Below are positions 1 through 6,224 of a stretch of DNA of 24,921 nucleotides, piece by piece. Location: contig JAJDTQ010000071.1 in assembly GCA_022827045.1 (NCBI GenBank), positions 1-24,921 on the forward strand, given 5' to 3'. The first letter of the stretch is position 1, and each line of letters opens with the position of its first letter. The position numbers and the translations under genes are program-made. The DNA comes from Candidatus Binatia bacterium. Its GTDB lineage: Bacteria; Desulfobacterota_B; Binatia; UBA9968; JAJDTQ01. Below the pieces are notes generated by a model. The model was given only the letters and a program-made list of their open reading frames with translations, had not been told where the DNA came from and ran no database searches.

Positions 1-648
1 GCCCACCGCGATGCGCACGTCCGTGACCGACTTCCGCGCCTCGTCCGCCATCACGTGCAGCGCCACCCCGGCGCTCGGACGCTCCAGGTATCCGAACTTG
101 CGGTAGCGCACCGCCGCGTTGGCGTCCGGCAACGGCACCACGATCTCGGTCAGGACCTCGTCCTCCTCGACGGCCGCCTCGTACGCGTCCACGAAGAACT
201 CGGTCATGGGGATGTCCCGGGAGCCCCCGGCCTTCTGCGCCACCACGGTGGCGTCCAGCGCCAGCAGCAGGGTCCCCGGATCCGCGTGGGGCTCGGCGAA
301 GGTCAGGTTGCCGCCGATGGTCCCCACCTCGCGGACGCGCAGGTTGGCGACGTTCCGCTCCATCTCCACCAGGACCGGCAGCTTCTCCTGCAGGGTCTCG
401 GAACGTTCAAGCTGGCGGTGGGTGCTCAACGCCCCCAGCCGCAGGCTGCCGTTGTCCTGCGTGACCTGATCGAGGCCGGGGATCTTCTTGACATTGACGA
501 GGCATTCGAAGTGGATGAGCCCTTCCTTCATGGCCAGCAGCAGCTCGGTGCCGCCGGCATAGATCTTGGCCGAGTCGCCGTAGCGGGCGAGCGATTCGGA
601 CGCCTCCTTGACGCTTTCGGGCTCTTCCAGGCGGAACGGACGCAGCAT
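1..648 (-). CDS. CoxM-type FAD-binding medium subunit, partial
   Basis: Medium (flavin) subunit of a molybdenum hydroxylase of the xanthine oxidase/CO dehydrogenase family; it would pass electrons from the Fe-S subunit to FAD in the cytoplasm. The window holds 216 codons from ATG 648, beginning MLRPFRLEEPESVKEA; the C-terminal part lies beyond the left edge. FAD-binding motifs of the family are visible: AGGTELLLAMK near residues 31-41 and TIGGNLTFAEPHADP near 110-124. The start is 3 bases after the coxG stop, so the two are co-transcribed. The large (Mo) and small (2Fe-2S) subunits are not in view, so the substrate (CO, an aromatic, a purine or other) cannot be told. Family assignment is firm; the CO dehydrogenase label is not. 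Confidence 0.88.
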   Translation of the reverse strand, partial: MLRPFRLEEPESVKEASESLARYGDSAKIYAGGTELLLAMKEGLIHFECLVNVKKIPGLDQVTQDNGSLRLGALSTHRQLERSETLQEKLPVLVEMERNVANLRVREVGTIGGNLTFAEPHADPGTLLLALDATVVAQKAGGSRDIPMTEFFVDAYEAAVEEDEVLTEIVVPLPDANAAVRYRKFGYLERPSAGVALHVMADEARKSVTDVRIAVG

Positions 649-651
649 GGA

Positions 652-1104
652 TCAGGCTCCTCCCTCGAGTTCCTTCTTGACGGCCTCGGCGAACTTCGCC
701 ATGTCGTTGTCGGCCTTGCGCTTGATGATGCTGTGCCCCAGGGTCGCGAGCTTGCCGAGGACGTCCACGGAGGCCACGAGGGAAACCACGGTCGCCTCGC
801 CCCGGTCCTCCAGCGAGACGTCGAGGTCCACCTTGAGGTGGCTCCCGATCTTGTTGTCGCTGCCCGAGGCGCGGGCTTTGATCCGATCCTTGGGCTCGTT
901 TTCCAGGACCTCGATCTTGATGGGGAAAGTGACCTTGAAGGGGCCCACCCGGGCCACCATCCTGGCATTGTAGAGCTTGCCGGCCTCGACGGTGGATGCT
1001 TCCTCGCAGCCGGGAACGCAGGCGATCAAACGGTCCACGTCCCACAGGAAGTCCCAGGCCGTGTCCCGCGGCACGCCGATCTCGATACTGTTCTCGAAAT
1101 TCAT
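652..1104 (-). CDS. coxG: CoxG-like SRPBCC family protein
   Basis: 150-residue protein of the CoxG group in the SRPBCC/START-like fold. CoxG proteins accompany molybdenum hydroxylase genes and are implicated in anchoring or maturing the enzyme at the membrane. The N-terminus MNFENSIEIGVPRDTAWDFL, the VPGCEEAS segment near residues 30-37 and the VGPFKVTF strand near 53-60 are typical, and the length is usual. It lies between rpoH (33-base gap upstream) and the CoxM-type gene (3-base gap downstream), all on the minus strand. The overall match is good, but a generic SRPBCC ligand-binding protein is an alternative. Confidence 0.85.
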   Translation of the reverse strand: MNFENSIEIGVPRDTAWDFLWDVDRLIACVPGCEEASTVEAGKLYNARMVARVGPFKVTFPIKIEVLENEPKDRIKARASGSDNKIGSHLKVDLDVSLEDRGEATVVSLVASVDVLGKLATLGHSIIKRKADNDMAKFAEAVKKELEGGA

Positions 1105-1137
1105 AACGGGGTTCTTAGCAGAATCCCGCCGACCACA

Positions 1138-2139
1138 TCAAGCGCGCTCGTTGAAGCCCTCGAGCACCTCGAACTCCTGTGAAAGGAAGGTCTTGAGCCT
1201 TTTCTTGACGCGGTTCTCGATCTGGCGCACCCGCTCCCGGCTGATGCCGTAGCGCTCGCCGATCTCGCGCAACGTCAGCGGCTGCTCCGCCATGAGCCGC
1301 TCCTGGAAGACCACGAGCTCCTTGTCCTTGAGCCCCTCTCCGAAGGTCCTGAGGCGCTCCTTGATGGCCCGCCGGTACTCGTCCTCCGCCAGGCGCTCTT
1401 CCGGGGTGGGACTGTCGTCGGTGAGCGTGTTCAGCAAGGTGGCGGTCTCGCCCTCGCCCATGGGTGCGTCGGTGGAGAGATCCCGGCCCGAGAGCCGTTG
1501 ATCCATCTCGATCACCTCGGATTCCTTGACGTCGAGGCGCTGGGCGATCAGCTTGGCGCCCGGCACGAATCCCTCGGCTTCGAGCTTCTCCTTCTCCTTC
1601 TGGAGGTTGAAGAACAGCCGCCGCTGGGCCTGGGTGGTGCCCAGCTTGACCATGCGCCAGTTGTTCATGAGGTAGCGGATGATGTAGGCGCGGATCCACC
1701 ACACGGCGTAGGACGGGAACCGCACGCCGCGGTAGGGGTCAAAGTTCTTGAGGCTCTCCATGAGTCCGATATTGCCCTCCTGGATGAGGTCCAGGAGGTT
1801 CCGGAAGGCGCGCTCATATTCACGGGCGATCATCACCACCAGGCGCAGGTTCGACCGCACCAGCTTGTAGGCGGCCTCGATGTCGCCGTATTGCTTGTAC
1901 TGGACGGCCAGCTCGTGCTCTTCCTCGCGCGTGAGCAGCGGGTAACGGCGGATTTCGGACAGATAGCTCTGCAGCGCGTCGTAGGGAACAAGCGCGCCGG
2001 AGGGTTCCTCGGCCTGATCGGCGTCGTCCGCAACCGCCTCGACGTCCTCGACCTCGTCCAGCAAGACCGCTTCGGGGGTCACGTCCTCGACCGGGGCGTC
2101 ACTCTCCTCGACTACTTCGATGGGCGGGTATTTTGCCAT
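1138..2139 (-). CDS. rpoH: RNA polymerase sigma-32 (heat-shock) factor RpoH
   Basis: 333-residue group 3 sigma-70-family factor directing RNA polymerase to heat-shock promoters. Region 2 is clear (LVRSNLRLVVMIAREYERAF, DLIQEGNIGLMESLKNFDPY, FPSYAVWWIRAYI at about 96-152). It is followed by an RpoH-box-like segment, TQAQRRLFFNLQKEK, which distinguishes RpoH from other primary-like sigmas, and by a region 4 helix-turn-helix ending LTLREIGERYGISRERVRQI. Residues 1-50 form an acidic extension rich in Glu, Asp and Val that E. coli RpoH lacks; its role is unknown. The ATG at 2139 has no Shine-Dalgarno sequence and follows a sigma-70-like -10 element by 12 bases, so the message is probably near-leaderless. 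coxG follows on the same strand after 33 bases. Confidence 0.93.
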   Translation of the reverse strand: MAKYPPIEVVEESDAPVEDVTPEAVLLDEVEDVEAVADDADQAEEPSGALVPYDALQSYLSEIRRYPLLTREEEHELAVQYKQYGDIEAAYKLVRSNLRLVVMIAREYERAFRNLLDLIQEGNIGLMESLKNFDPYRGVRFPSYAVWWIRAYIIRYLMNNWRMVKLGTTQAQRRLFFNLQKEKEKLEAEGFVPGAKLIAQRLDVKESEVIEMDQRLSGRDLSTDAPMGEGETATLLNTLTDDSPTPEERLAEDEYRRAIKERLRTFGEGLKDKELVVFQERLMAEQPLTLREIGERYGISRERVRQIENRVKKRLKTFLSQEFEVLEGFNERA

Positions 2140-2151
2140 GTGACAACGCTG

Positions 2152-2180
2152 AATGTACCGTTTTTGCGACGTTTTTTCAA
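2152..2180 (-). promoter_or_regulatory. Predicted rpoH promoter
   Basis: On the minus strand TTGAAA (2180-2175) and TACATT (2157-2152) are separated by exactly 17 bases, 12 bases before the rpoH ATG. The expected start of transcription leaves a leader of only about 5 bases. The -35 reads CTTGAAA when extended one base, which equals the sigma-32 -35 consensus, although the -10 is not the CCCCAT type. Found by eye; no transcript data. Confidence 0.6.
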
Positions 2181-2195
2181 GAACACGAAGCTACC

Positions 2196-2224
2196 TTGAC
2201 ATGGCGCGCGACGGGTCCTATCCT
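2196..2224 (+). promoter_or_regulatory. Predicted sigma-70 promoter of the 2233 gene
   Basis: TTGACA (2196-2201), 17-base spacer, TATCCT (2219-2224). The -35 is a perfect consensus and the -10 keeps the TA...T core. The ATG at 2233 sits 9 bases after the end of the -10, where transcription itself would begin, so a leaderless message is predicted. It is divergent from, and about 15 bases from, the rpoH -35. Confidence 0.7.
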
Positions 2225-2232
2225 AGACGACC

Positions 2233-2712
2233 ATGGCACTGACGGAGACGATTTCAGGCTGGTTCGAGCGCAACCGCGCGAAACGGGAGGAGCGCACGAC
2301 ACGCACCGTGCTGGCCGACGACTACCGGGAGCTGGCGCGTCTGGCCAACCAGCTCAAGCTCCACGCCGAAAAGGCCCCCTACCCCTTCGTGGCCGAGCGG
2401 CTGCGGCAGATGGCCGCGGAAAAGGACAAGAGCATCGCGCTGCTGGTCGAGGGCATCGAGCAGCTCGGCGCCCGGGCCGCAAAGTTCGACGCGAGCATCC
2501 CCTCCGGAAGAAACCACTGGGAGCGGATGCACCAGGACGTGGAGGACCAGAAGCGGGTCGAGGCTAGGCTCACGGACGACGTCTCGTACCTTGCGCTCGA
2601 GGCGCCGGAATACAGCCAACTGCTGCGGCAGCTCGTGGAGGTCGAACGCCGTCACAAGGCGACGCTGCTGGACCTGCTGGCCCGGGCCGACCCCCAGGCC
2701 GAGCAAACCTGA
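2233..2712 (+). CDS. Small helical protein, possibly ferritin-like
   Basis: 159 residues, predicted almost wholly alpha-helical and charged, with no signal peptide. No firm family recognised. Segments such as LANQLKLHAEKAPYPFVAER, HWERMHQDVEDQ (about 96-107) and LVEVERRHKATLLDLL (about 136-151) recall the Glu-x-x-His helices of ferritin/rubrerythrin-like four-helix bundles. However, a full set of diiron ligands is not evident, because the expected His in helix 2 reads as Lys/Ser (AAEKDKSIALL). The start at 2233 has no Shine-Dalgarno sequence and is placed just after an excellent promoter, arguing for leaderless translation. It is divergent from rpoH, so stress-related expression is conceivable but unproven. 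Confidence 0.78.
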   Translation: MALTETISGWFERNRAKREERTTRTVLADDYRELARLANQLKLHAEKAPYPFVAERLRQMAAEKDKSIALLVEGIEQLGARAAKFDASIPSGRNHWERMHQDVEDQKRVEARLTDDVSYLALEAPEYSQLLRQLVEVERRHKATLLDLLARADPQAEQT

Positions 2713-2740
2713 GCTCCTACATCAAGTTTCTTCAGCAACT

Positions 2741-2776
2741 GGCAGGAAACTGACGCTAACTGTCGGTTTCTGTGCC
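2741..2776. terminator. Imperfect hairpin after the 2233 gene
   Basis: Arms GGCAGGAAACTGAC and GTCGGTTTCTGTGCC enclose a 7-base loop; nine base pairs (one G-T) form next to the loop and more follow outward. There is no T-run on either side, so intrinsic termination is uncertain. Its place 28 bases after the stop of the plus-strand gene suits a transcription end or an mRNA 3' stabiliser. Confidence 0.4.
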
Positions 2777-2782
2777 GCGAGA

Positions 2783-2983
2783 TCACTGCACCAGGCGCGG
2801 ACGGCTGCGCCCGTCCGAGAACGCCGCGTCCAGGGCAATGCCCGCGAGGATCGCGTCCCACGCCTGCTTCTCCGACAGTCCCGCCGAGCGGAAGGAATGC
2901 CAAAGACCGATGATCTCCCTCTCGGTGGGGGGGCCAAAGGTATCCCGGGAATCCGTGTTGCCGGTCATCTCTGTGGGGTACAT
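2783..2983 (-). CDS. Possible 66-residue hypothetical protein
   Basis: Open frame from ATG 2983 to TGA 2783, in an otherwise gene-free 366-base stretch (2713-3078). The product begins MYPTEMTGNTDSRDTFGPP and has one convincing amphipathic helical part, PTEREIIGLWHSFRSAGLSE, followed by an Ala-rich helix. GGGAG lies about 11 bases before the ATG. A longer in-frame start at 3082 adds a low-complexity, His/Arg-rich segment and seems unlikely. No family recognised. It lies downstream of the RidA-like gene on the same strand with about 95 bases between. It may be a real small gene or a chance frame. Confidence 0.35.
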   Translation of the reverse strand: MYPTEMTGNTDSRDTFGPPTEREIIGLWHSFRSAGLSEKQAWDAILAGIALDAAFSDGRSRPRLVQ

Positions 2984-3078
2984 CTGCCTGTGACTCCCAT
3001 GGCGGTGGTTGTCTTGGAAAGAGCCGGGGGCGCGGGAGCGGAGTGCCGCTTCACGCCCTCCCGCTATCCCTCCAGCCA

Positions 3079-3537
3079 TCAATCGATAATGGCCAGCCCG
3101 GACACCTCGACCATACAGTCCGGGTTGTAGAGTCCTGTTACCTGAACCAGCGTAATCGCGGGGAAGTGCTTCCCGAAGATCGCCCGGTAGGAAGCGCCGA
3201 TCTCCTTGCGGTTCTCGTGGTAGGCGTCAACGTCGGTGACGTACATCGTGAGCGTCGCGTAGTCCTGGGGCCGACCTCCGGCGCCCTCGACGGCGGTGCG
3301 CAGGTTCTCGCAAACCTGCCGGAACTGCGCCGCGAAGTCGCCCTTGCCGACCACATCTCCATCAACGTTGAACGGTGCCTGTCCCGCCACCAGCACCAGC
3401 CGGCCGGAAGAGATCTTCGCCAAGTGAGAATACCCGACGGGATTCTCCAGCCCGCTCGGATTGATCAGTTCGAATGCGATGACGTTTCTCCTTTGTTTCC
3501 GTCGTCTCTGCTGCACTTCCTGTAAGCACGGTCTCAT
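3079..3537 (-). CDS. RidA-fold (YjgF/YER057c/UK114) family protein
   Basis: RidA-fold proteins form trimers; true RidA hydrolyses reactive enamine/imine intermediates. Recognised by ELINPSGLENPVGYSH, the ISSGRLVLVAGQAP strand and the C-terminal FPAITLVQVTGLYNPDCMVE. Where RidA has FPARS with the catalytic arginine (Arg105 in E. coli), this protein has FPAITL with Ile, so it should not be a standard RidA deaminase. The ATG at 3537 gives 152 residues with an unusual leader (MRPCLQEVQQRRRKQRRN). Family length (about 130) and a strong AAAGGAGA seven bases ahead fit a start near 3480, where the codon is ATC; a GTG at 3516 is a further option. The longest frame is given here and the true start is uncertain. 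Confidence 0.85.
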   Translation of the reverse strand: MRPCLQEVQQRRRKQRRNVIAFELINPSGLENPVGYSHLAKISSGRLVLVAGQAPFNVDGDVVGKGDFAAQFRQVCENLRTAVEGAGGRPQDYATLTMYVTDVDAYHENRKEIGASYRAIFGKHFPAITLVQVTGLYNPDCMVEVSGLAIID

Positions 3538-3547
3538 ATTTAGTCAA
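3519..3547 (-). promoter_or_regulatory. Weak candidate promoter of the RidA-like gene
   Basis: TTGACT (3547-3542), 17-base spacer, TACAGG (3524-3519) on the minus strand. The -10 is poor. If real, the transcript would start near 3512, downstream of both ATG 3537 and GTG 3516, leaving only a start near 3480. Confidence 0.25.
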
Positions 3548-3601
3548 GCATGCCACGACGGATAGTCAATGCGCCCGCGGGGTTTTTCCGACCCGCCGGC
3601 A

Positions 3602-4600
3602 TCACCGGCGCCCGAATGCCTCGATGAACTCCCGTATCTCCGTCACCACGTCGTCCGTACACGGGACGTAGGGCAGGATCACGCGGGTGGCGCCGGCCTC
3701 GCCGTAGGCCTGGACCTGGTCGAGGACCTCCGCCACGGATTCGCCGGCCACCAGCGGCAGGCCGTCCAGCAGCCGGTCGGTAACCTGTCCGGTGGCGGCC
3801 TGGAAGCCGGACACGCGCCAGGCCTCGCGAATCGCCGCTACCTCCTCGCCGAAACCCATGCGCGCCAGCAGGTCACGATAGTAGTCGGCCAGCGCATAGT
3901 AGGTCAGGATGCGCCCCAGCGCCCGGCGCGCCGCCACCCTGTCCCTTGCCACGCAGCAACGGACCTTGCAGATGACCTCAAGCTCGTCCGGGTCCTTGCC
4001 GGCCGAGCGCGCGCCCTCCCGGACGTTGTCGACGATCCGGCGGATCTCCCGTGGGTTGGCCATGTTGATGAGCACGCCGTCGCTCAGCCGACCGGCCAGC
4101 CGGCTCATCTGCGGCCCGAAGGCGGCCAGGTAAACCGGAATGCCCCGCCCAGAGGGCTTGAACGCCAGCTTGAAACCGCGCGCATGGTAGAACCTGCCCT
4201 GGTAGTCCAGCTTCTCGCCGCGCAGTGCCGCGCCGACGATCTCGAGATACTCCCGGATGCGCGACAACGGATGGTCGAACTCCACCCCGTGCCAGTTGGC
4301 GATGGTGGGATTGGAGATGCCGAGCCCGAACAGGAAACGCCCGCCAGACAACTCGTCGAGAGCGGCGGCATGCAGAGCCATGCTCACAGGGGTCCGGCCC
4401 AGCATGTGGTAGACGGCGGTCCCGAGCTCCAGCCGACTGGTCACTGCGGCCACCGCCGCCAGCATCACCGTCGGGTCCTTGTTGTTGGCTTCCCCTCCCC
4501 AGGCGCAATCGAACCCGCTGTCCTCGGCGGCCCGGGCCAGGTCGGGAATGGCGTCCATGGGCAATTGGGCGCCCGAGTTGAATTCGATGTCGAGCTTCAT
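3602..4600 (-). CDS. LLM-class (luciferase-like) flavin-dependent oxidoreductase
   Basis: 332-residue TIM-barrel protein of the bacterial luciferase-like superfamily, which uses FMN or F420; the actual substrate is unknown. It begins MKLDIEFNSGAQLPMDAIPD and carries FDCAWGGEANNKDPTVMLAA, LELGTAVYHMLGRTPVSMAL, ELSGGRFLFGLGISNPTIAN and a YLAAFGPQMSRLAG strand, in the normal order for the family. ATG 4600 was preferred over the in-frame ATG at 4684 because GGAG lies eight bases ahead and the product then begins at the first barrel strand; the longer form would translate across a REP-like palindrome. It diverges from an amidohydrolase at 4818, a pairing that may indicate a shared catabolic role (inference). 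Confidence 0.9.
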   Translation of the reverse strand: MKLDIEFNSGAQLPMDAIPDLARAAEDSGFDCAWGGEANNKDPTVMLAAVAAVTSRLELGTAVYHMLGRTPVSMALHAAALDELSGGRFLFGLGISNPTIANWHGVEFDHPLSRIREYLEIVGAALRGEKLDYQGRFYHARGFKLAFKPSGRGIPVYLAAFGPQMSRLAGRLSDGVLINMANPREIRRIVDNVREGARSAGKDPDELEVICKVRCCVARDRVAARRALGRILTYYALADYYRDLLARMGFGEEVAAIREAWRVSGFQAATGQVTDRLLDGLPLVAGESVAEVLDQVQAYGEAGATRVILPYVPCTDDVVTEIREFIEAFGRR

Positions 4601-4626
4601 TCGGAGGTCTCCGGGAAGTGTCCTGT

Positions 4627-4636
4627 CCCACGTGGG
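4627..4636. promoter_or_regulatory. Perfect palindrome, candidate operator
   Basis: CCCACGTGGG is a perfect 10-base palindrome 27 bases upstream of the LLM oxidoreductase start, in the divergent gap with the amidohydrolase. It could bind a dimeric regulator. GC-rich DNA produces such words by chance, so this is only a candidate. Confidence 0.2.
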
Positions 4637-4648
4637 CGATGACTTGTA

Positions 4649-4669
4649 GGGGCGACCGGCGGTCGCCCC
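4649..4669. repeat. REP-like palindromic repeat unit
   Basis: GGGGCGACC-ggc-GGTCGCCCC is a perfect 9-base inverted repeat, preceded by TTGTA. From general knowledge, closely similar palindromes (giving GDRRSPL when translated) are scattered between genes in many high-GC environmental genomes. Only this copy was noticed in the window, in the 217-base divergent gap 4601-4817. Confidence 0.55.
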
Positions 4670-4817
4670 ATCTGGGGACGCCACCCGGTCCGCCGCGGCG
4701 CAAGGCCGCCCTTGTTAACACCGCCGCACAAAGCGGTCAAGCGGCGCTATCGCGATCCGCGGGAGCCCGGCGGCCCGCTCTTGCAAGTCCTGCATGGATA
4801 CATTAGTTAACCGTGCC

Positions 4818-5735
4818 ATGATCATCGACGCCCATGCCCATCTGGTGCCCCAGAACTGGTACCATCCCAAATCCCCGCAGGCCATTTTCGATATCCCGCG
4901 TCTGCGTGACGAGCAGCAGCAGGCCGGGGTGGACCTGACGATCTTCGGCAACAACTGGATCCGCACACCCGCCGGCAAGGACCCGTTCGACATCGTGACG
5001 GAGTTCAACGCGTTCGCGGCCGAAACCACGGCGCAGCATTCCGACTACCTGCTCGGGCTGGCGTGCGCGGTGCCGTTCGGCGGCGACAAGTTCCTCAAGG
5101 AGACCGAACGGGCGGTGCGCGAGTACGGCCTCAAGGGGATCATGATCAACTCGAGCGTCGAGGGAGAATACCTGGACTCCCCAAACGCGGTACCGTTCTT
5201 CGAACTGGTCACCGACCTCGACGTGCCGCTGTTCGTGCATCCGCCCCGGGTCACCATCGGCGCGGAGAAGATGGAGATCTTCCGGCTTCCCGAGATGGTC
5301 GGGCGGCCCTTCGACACCACCCTCTCGCTGTCACGCTTCATCCTCACCGGCGGCTTCGAGCGGTTCCCCGACCTAGTCATGATCTGCTCCCACGTGGGCG
5401 GCGCCCTGCCCATGCTCCCCGGACGGCTGGACTTCGGCTACGAGCTGCGCAAGGACGACAGCTTCGGCCCCTGGGAACCGGACGTGCTGCCTCGGGCGCC
5501 CAGCACCTACATCGAGCAGCTCTACTACGACACCGTGAGCCTCCACGCCCCGGCCGTCACCTGCGCCGTGGAGACCGCGGGAGCCGACCACGTGCTCTTC
5601 GGCAGCGACTTCCCGCCGGTGCCGATTCCCCTGGAGCGCTCGGTGGACGCGGTGCGGGACGTCCGCCTGCCCGACTCGGACAAGCAGAAGATCCTCGGCG
5701 ACAACGCGGCGAGGCTGCTGCGGCTGGGGCAGTAG
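4818..5735 (+). CDS. Amidohydrolase-2 (ACMSD-like) family metal enzyme
   Basis: 305-residue TIM-barrel metalloenzyme of the amidohydrolase-2 group, which includes ACMSD and other non-oxidative decarboxylases and hydrolases. The metal site is intact: His6-x-His8 in MIIDAHAHLVP, His141 in FVHPPRV, His192 in MICSHVGGALP and Asp264 in LFGSDFPP. The start at 4818 places the HxH motif close to the N-terminus as usual; an ATG at 4794 would add eight residues (MDTLVNRA), and neither has a good Shine-Dalgarno sequence. It is divergent from the LLM oxidoreductase and convergent with pgpA, with only 3 bases between stops. The substrate is not predictable. Confidence 0.9.
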   Translation: MIIDAHAHLVPQNWYHPKSPQAIFDIPRLRDEQQQAGVDLTIFGNNWIRTPAGKDPFDIVTEFNAFAAETTAQHSDYLLGLACAVPFGGDKFLKETERAVREYGLKGIMINSSVEGEYLDSPNAVPFFELVTDLDVPLFVHPPRVTIGAEKMEIFRLPEMVGRPFDTTLSLSRFILTGGFERFPDLVMICSHVGGALPMLPGRLDFGYELRKDDSFGPWEPDVLPRAPSTYIEQLYYDTVSLHAPAVTCAVETAGADHVLFGSDFPPVPIPLERSVDAVRDVRLPDSDKQKILGDNAARLLRLGQ

Positions 5736-5738
5736 GGA

Positions 5739-6224
5739 TCAGCCCAGCACCAAGAACAGCAACAGGTGGCTGGCGAGATTGGCGTAGATGCCGGCCGCGA
5801 CGTCGTCCATCATCACGTTCCACGGGCCTGGGCGGCGATCGAAGAACGAGACGGGCGGAGGCTTCCACACATCGAAGAGACGAAACAGCGGGAACGCCAG
5901 CAGCATGAGCTCCCAGCGGCCCGCGTAGCCGAGGCTCGCGAGCGCGATCCACTGCCCCACCACCTCGTCGCATACGACATGGGATGGGTCCTTGGGTCCG
6001 CCGTTGCGCCGCAGCACGACGCCCACACTCAAGCCCCCCAGGACGAACGCACCAAGGGTGACGGGCGCCAGAACGGCGAAGTGCTGGAGCGGCCCGATGA
6101 GCGCATAGGCCAGCACGGCGACGGCGCTGGCTACCGTGCCCGGAGCTACCGGTATGAAACCCAGGCCGCCGACACTGGACACGGCCGTGGCCCATGTGGC
6201 ATTCCGTTGCACATTCCGCTCCAT
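5739..6224 (-). CDS. pgpA: Phosphatidylglycerophosphatase A
   Basis: 161-residue membrane enzyme that dephosphorylates phosphatidylglycerophosphate to phosphatidylglycerol at the inner membrane. Signature elements are present: GLGFIPVAPGTVAS (21-34), DPSHVVCDEVVGQW (79-92), FRLFDVWKPPPVSFFDR (114-130) and NVMMDDVAAGIYANL (136-150), with hydrophobic segments between. ATG 6224 gives a natural N-terminus (MERNVQRNATWATAVSS) with AGAAGG just ahead; the in-frame ATG at 6323 would extend into the divergent gene. The start codon overlaps that of the plus-strand acylase at CATG (6222-6225). The stop is 3 bases from the convergent amidohydrolase stop. Confidence 0.92.
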   Translation of the reverse strand: MERNVQRNATWATAVSSVGGLGFIPVAPGTVASAVAVLAYALIGPLQHFAVLAPVTLGAFVLGGLSVGVVLRRNGGPKDPSHVVCDEVVGQWIALASLGYAGRWELMLLAFPLFRLFDVWKPPPVSFFDRRPGPWNVMMDDVAAGIYANLASHLLLFLVLG

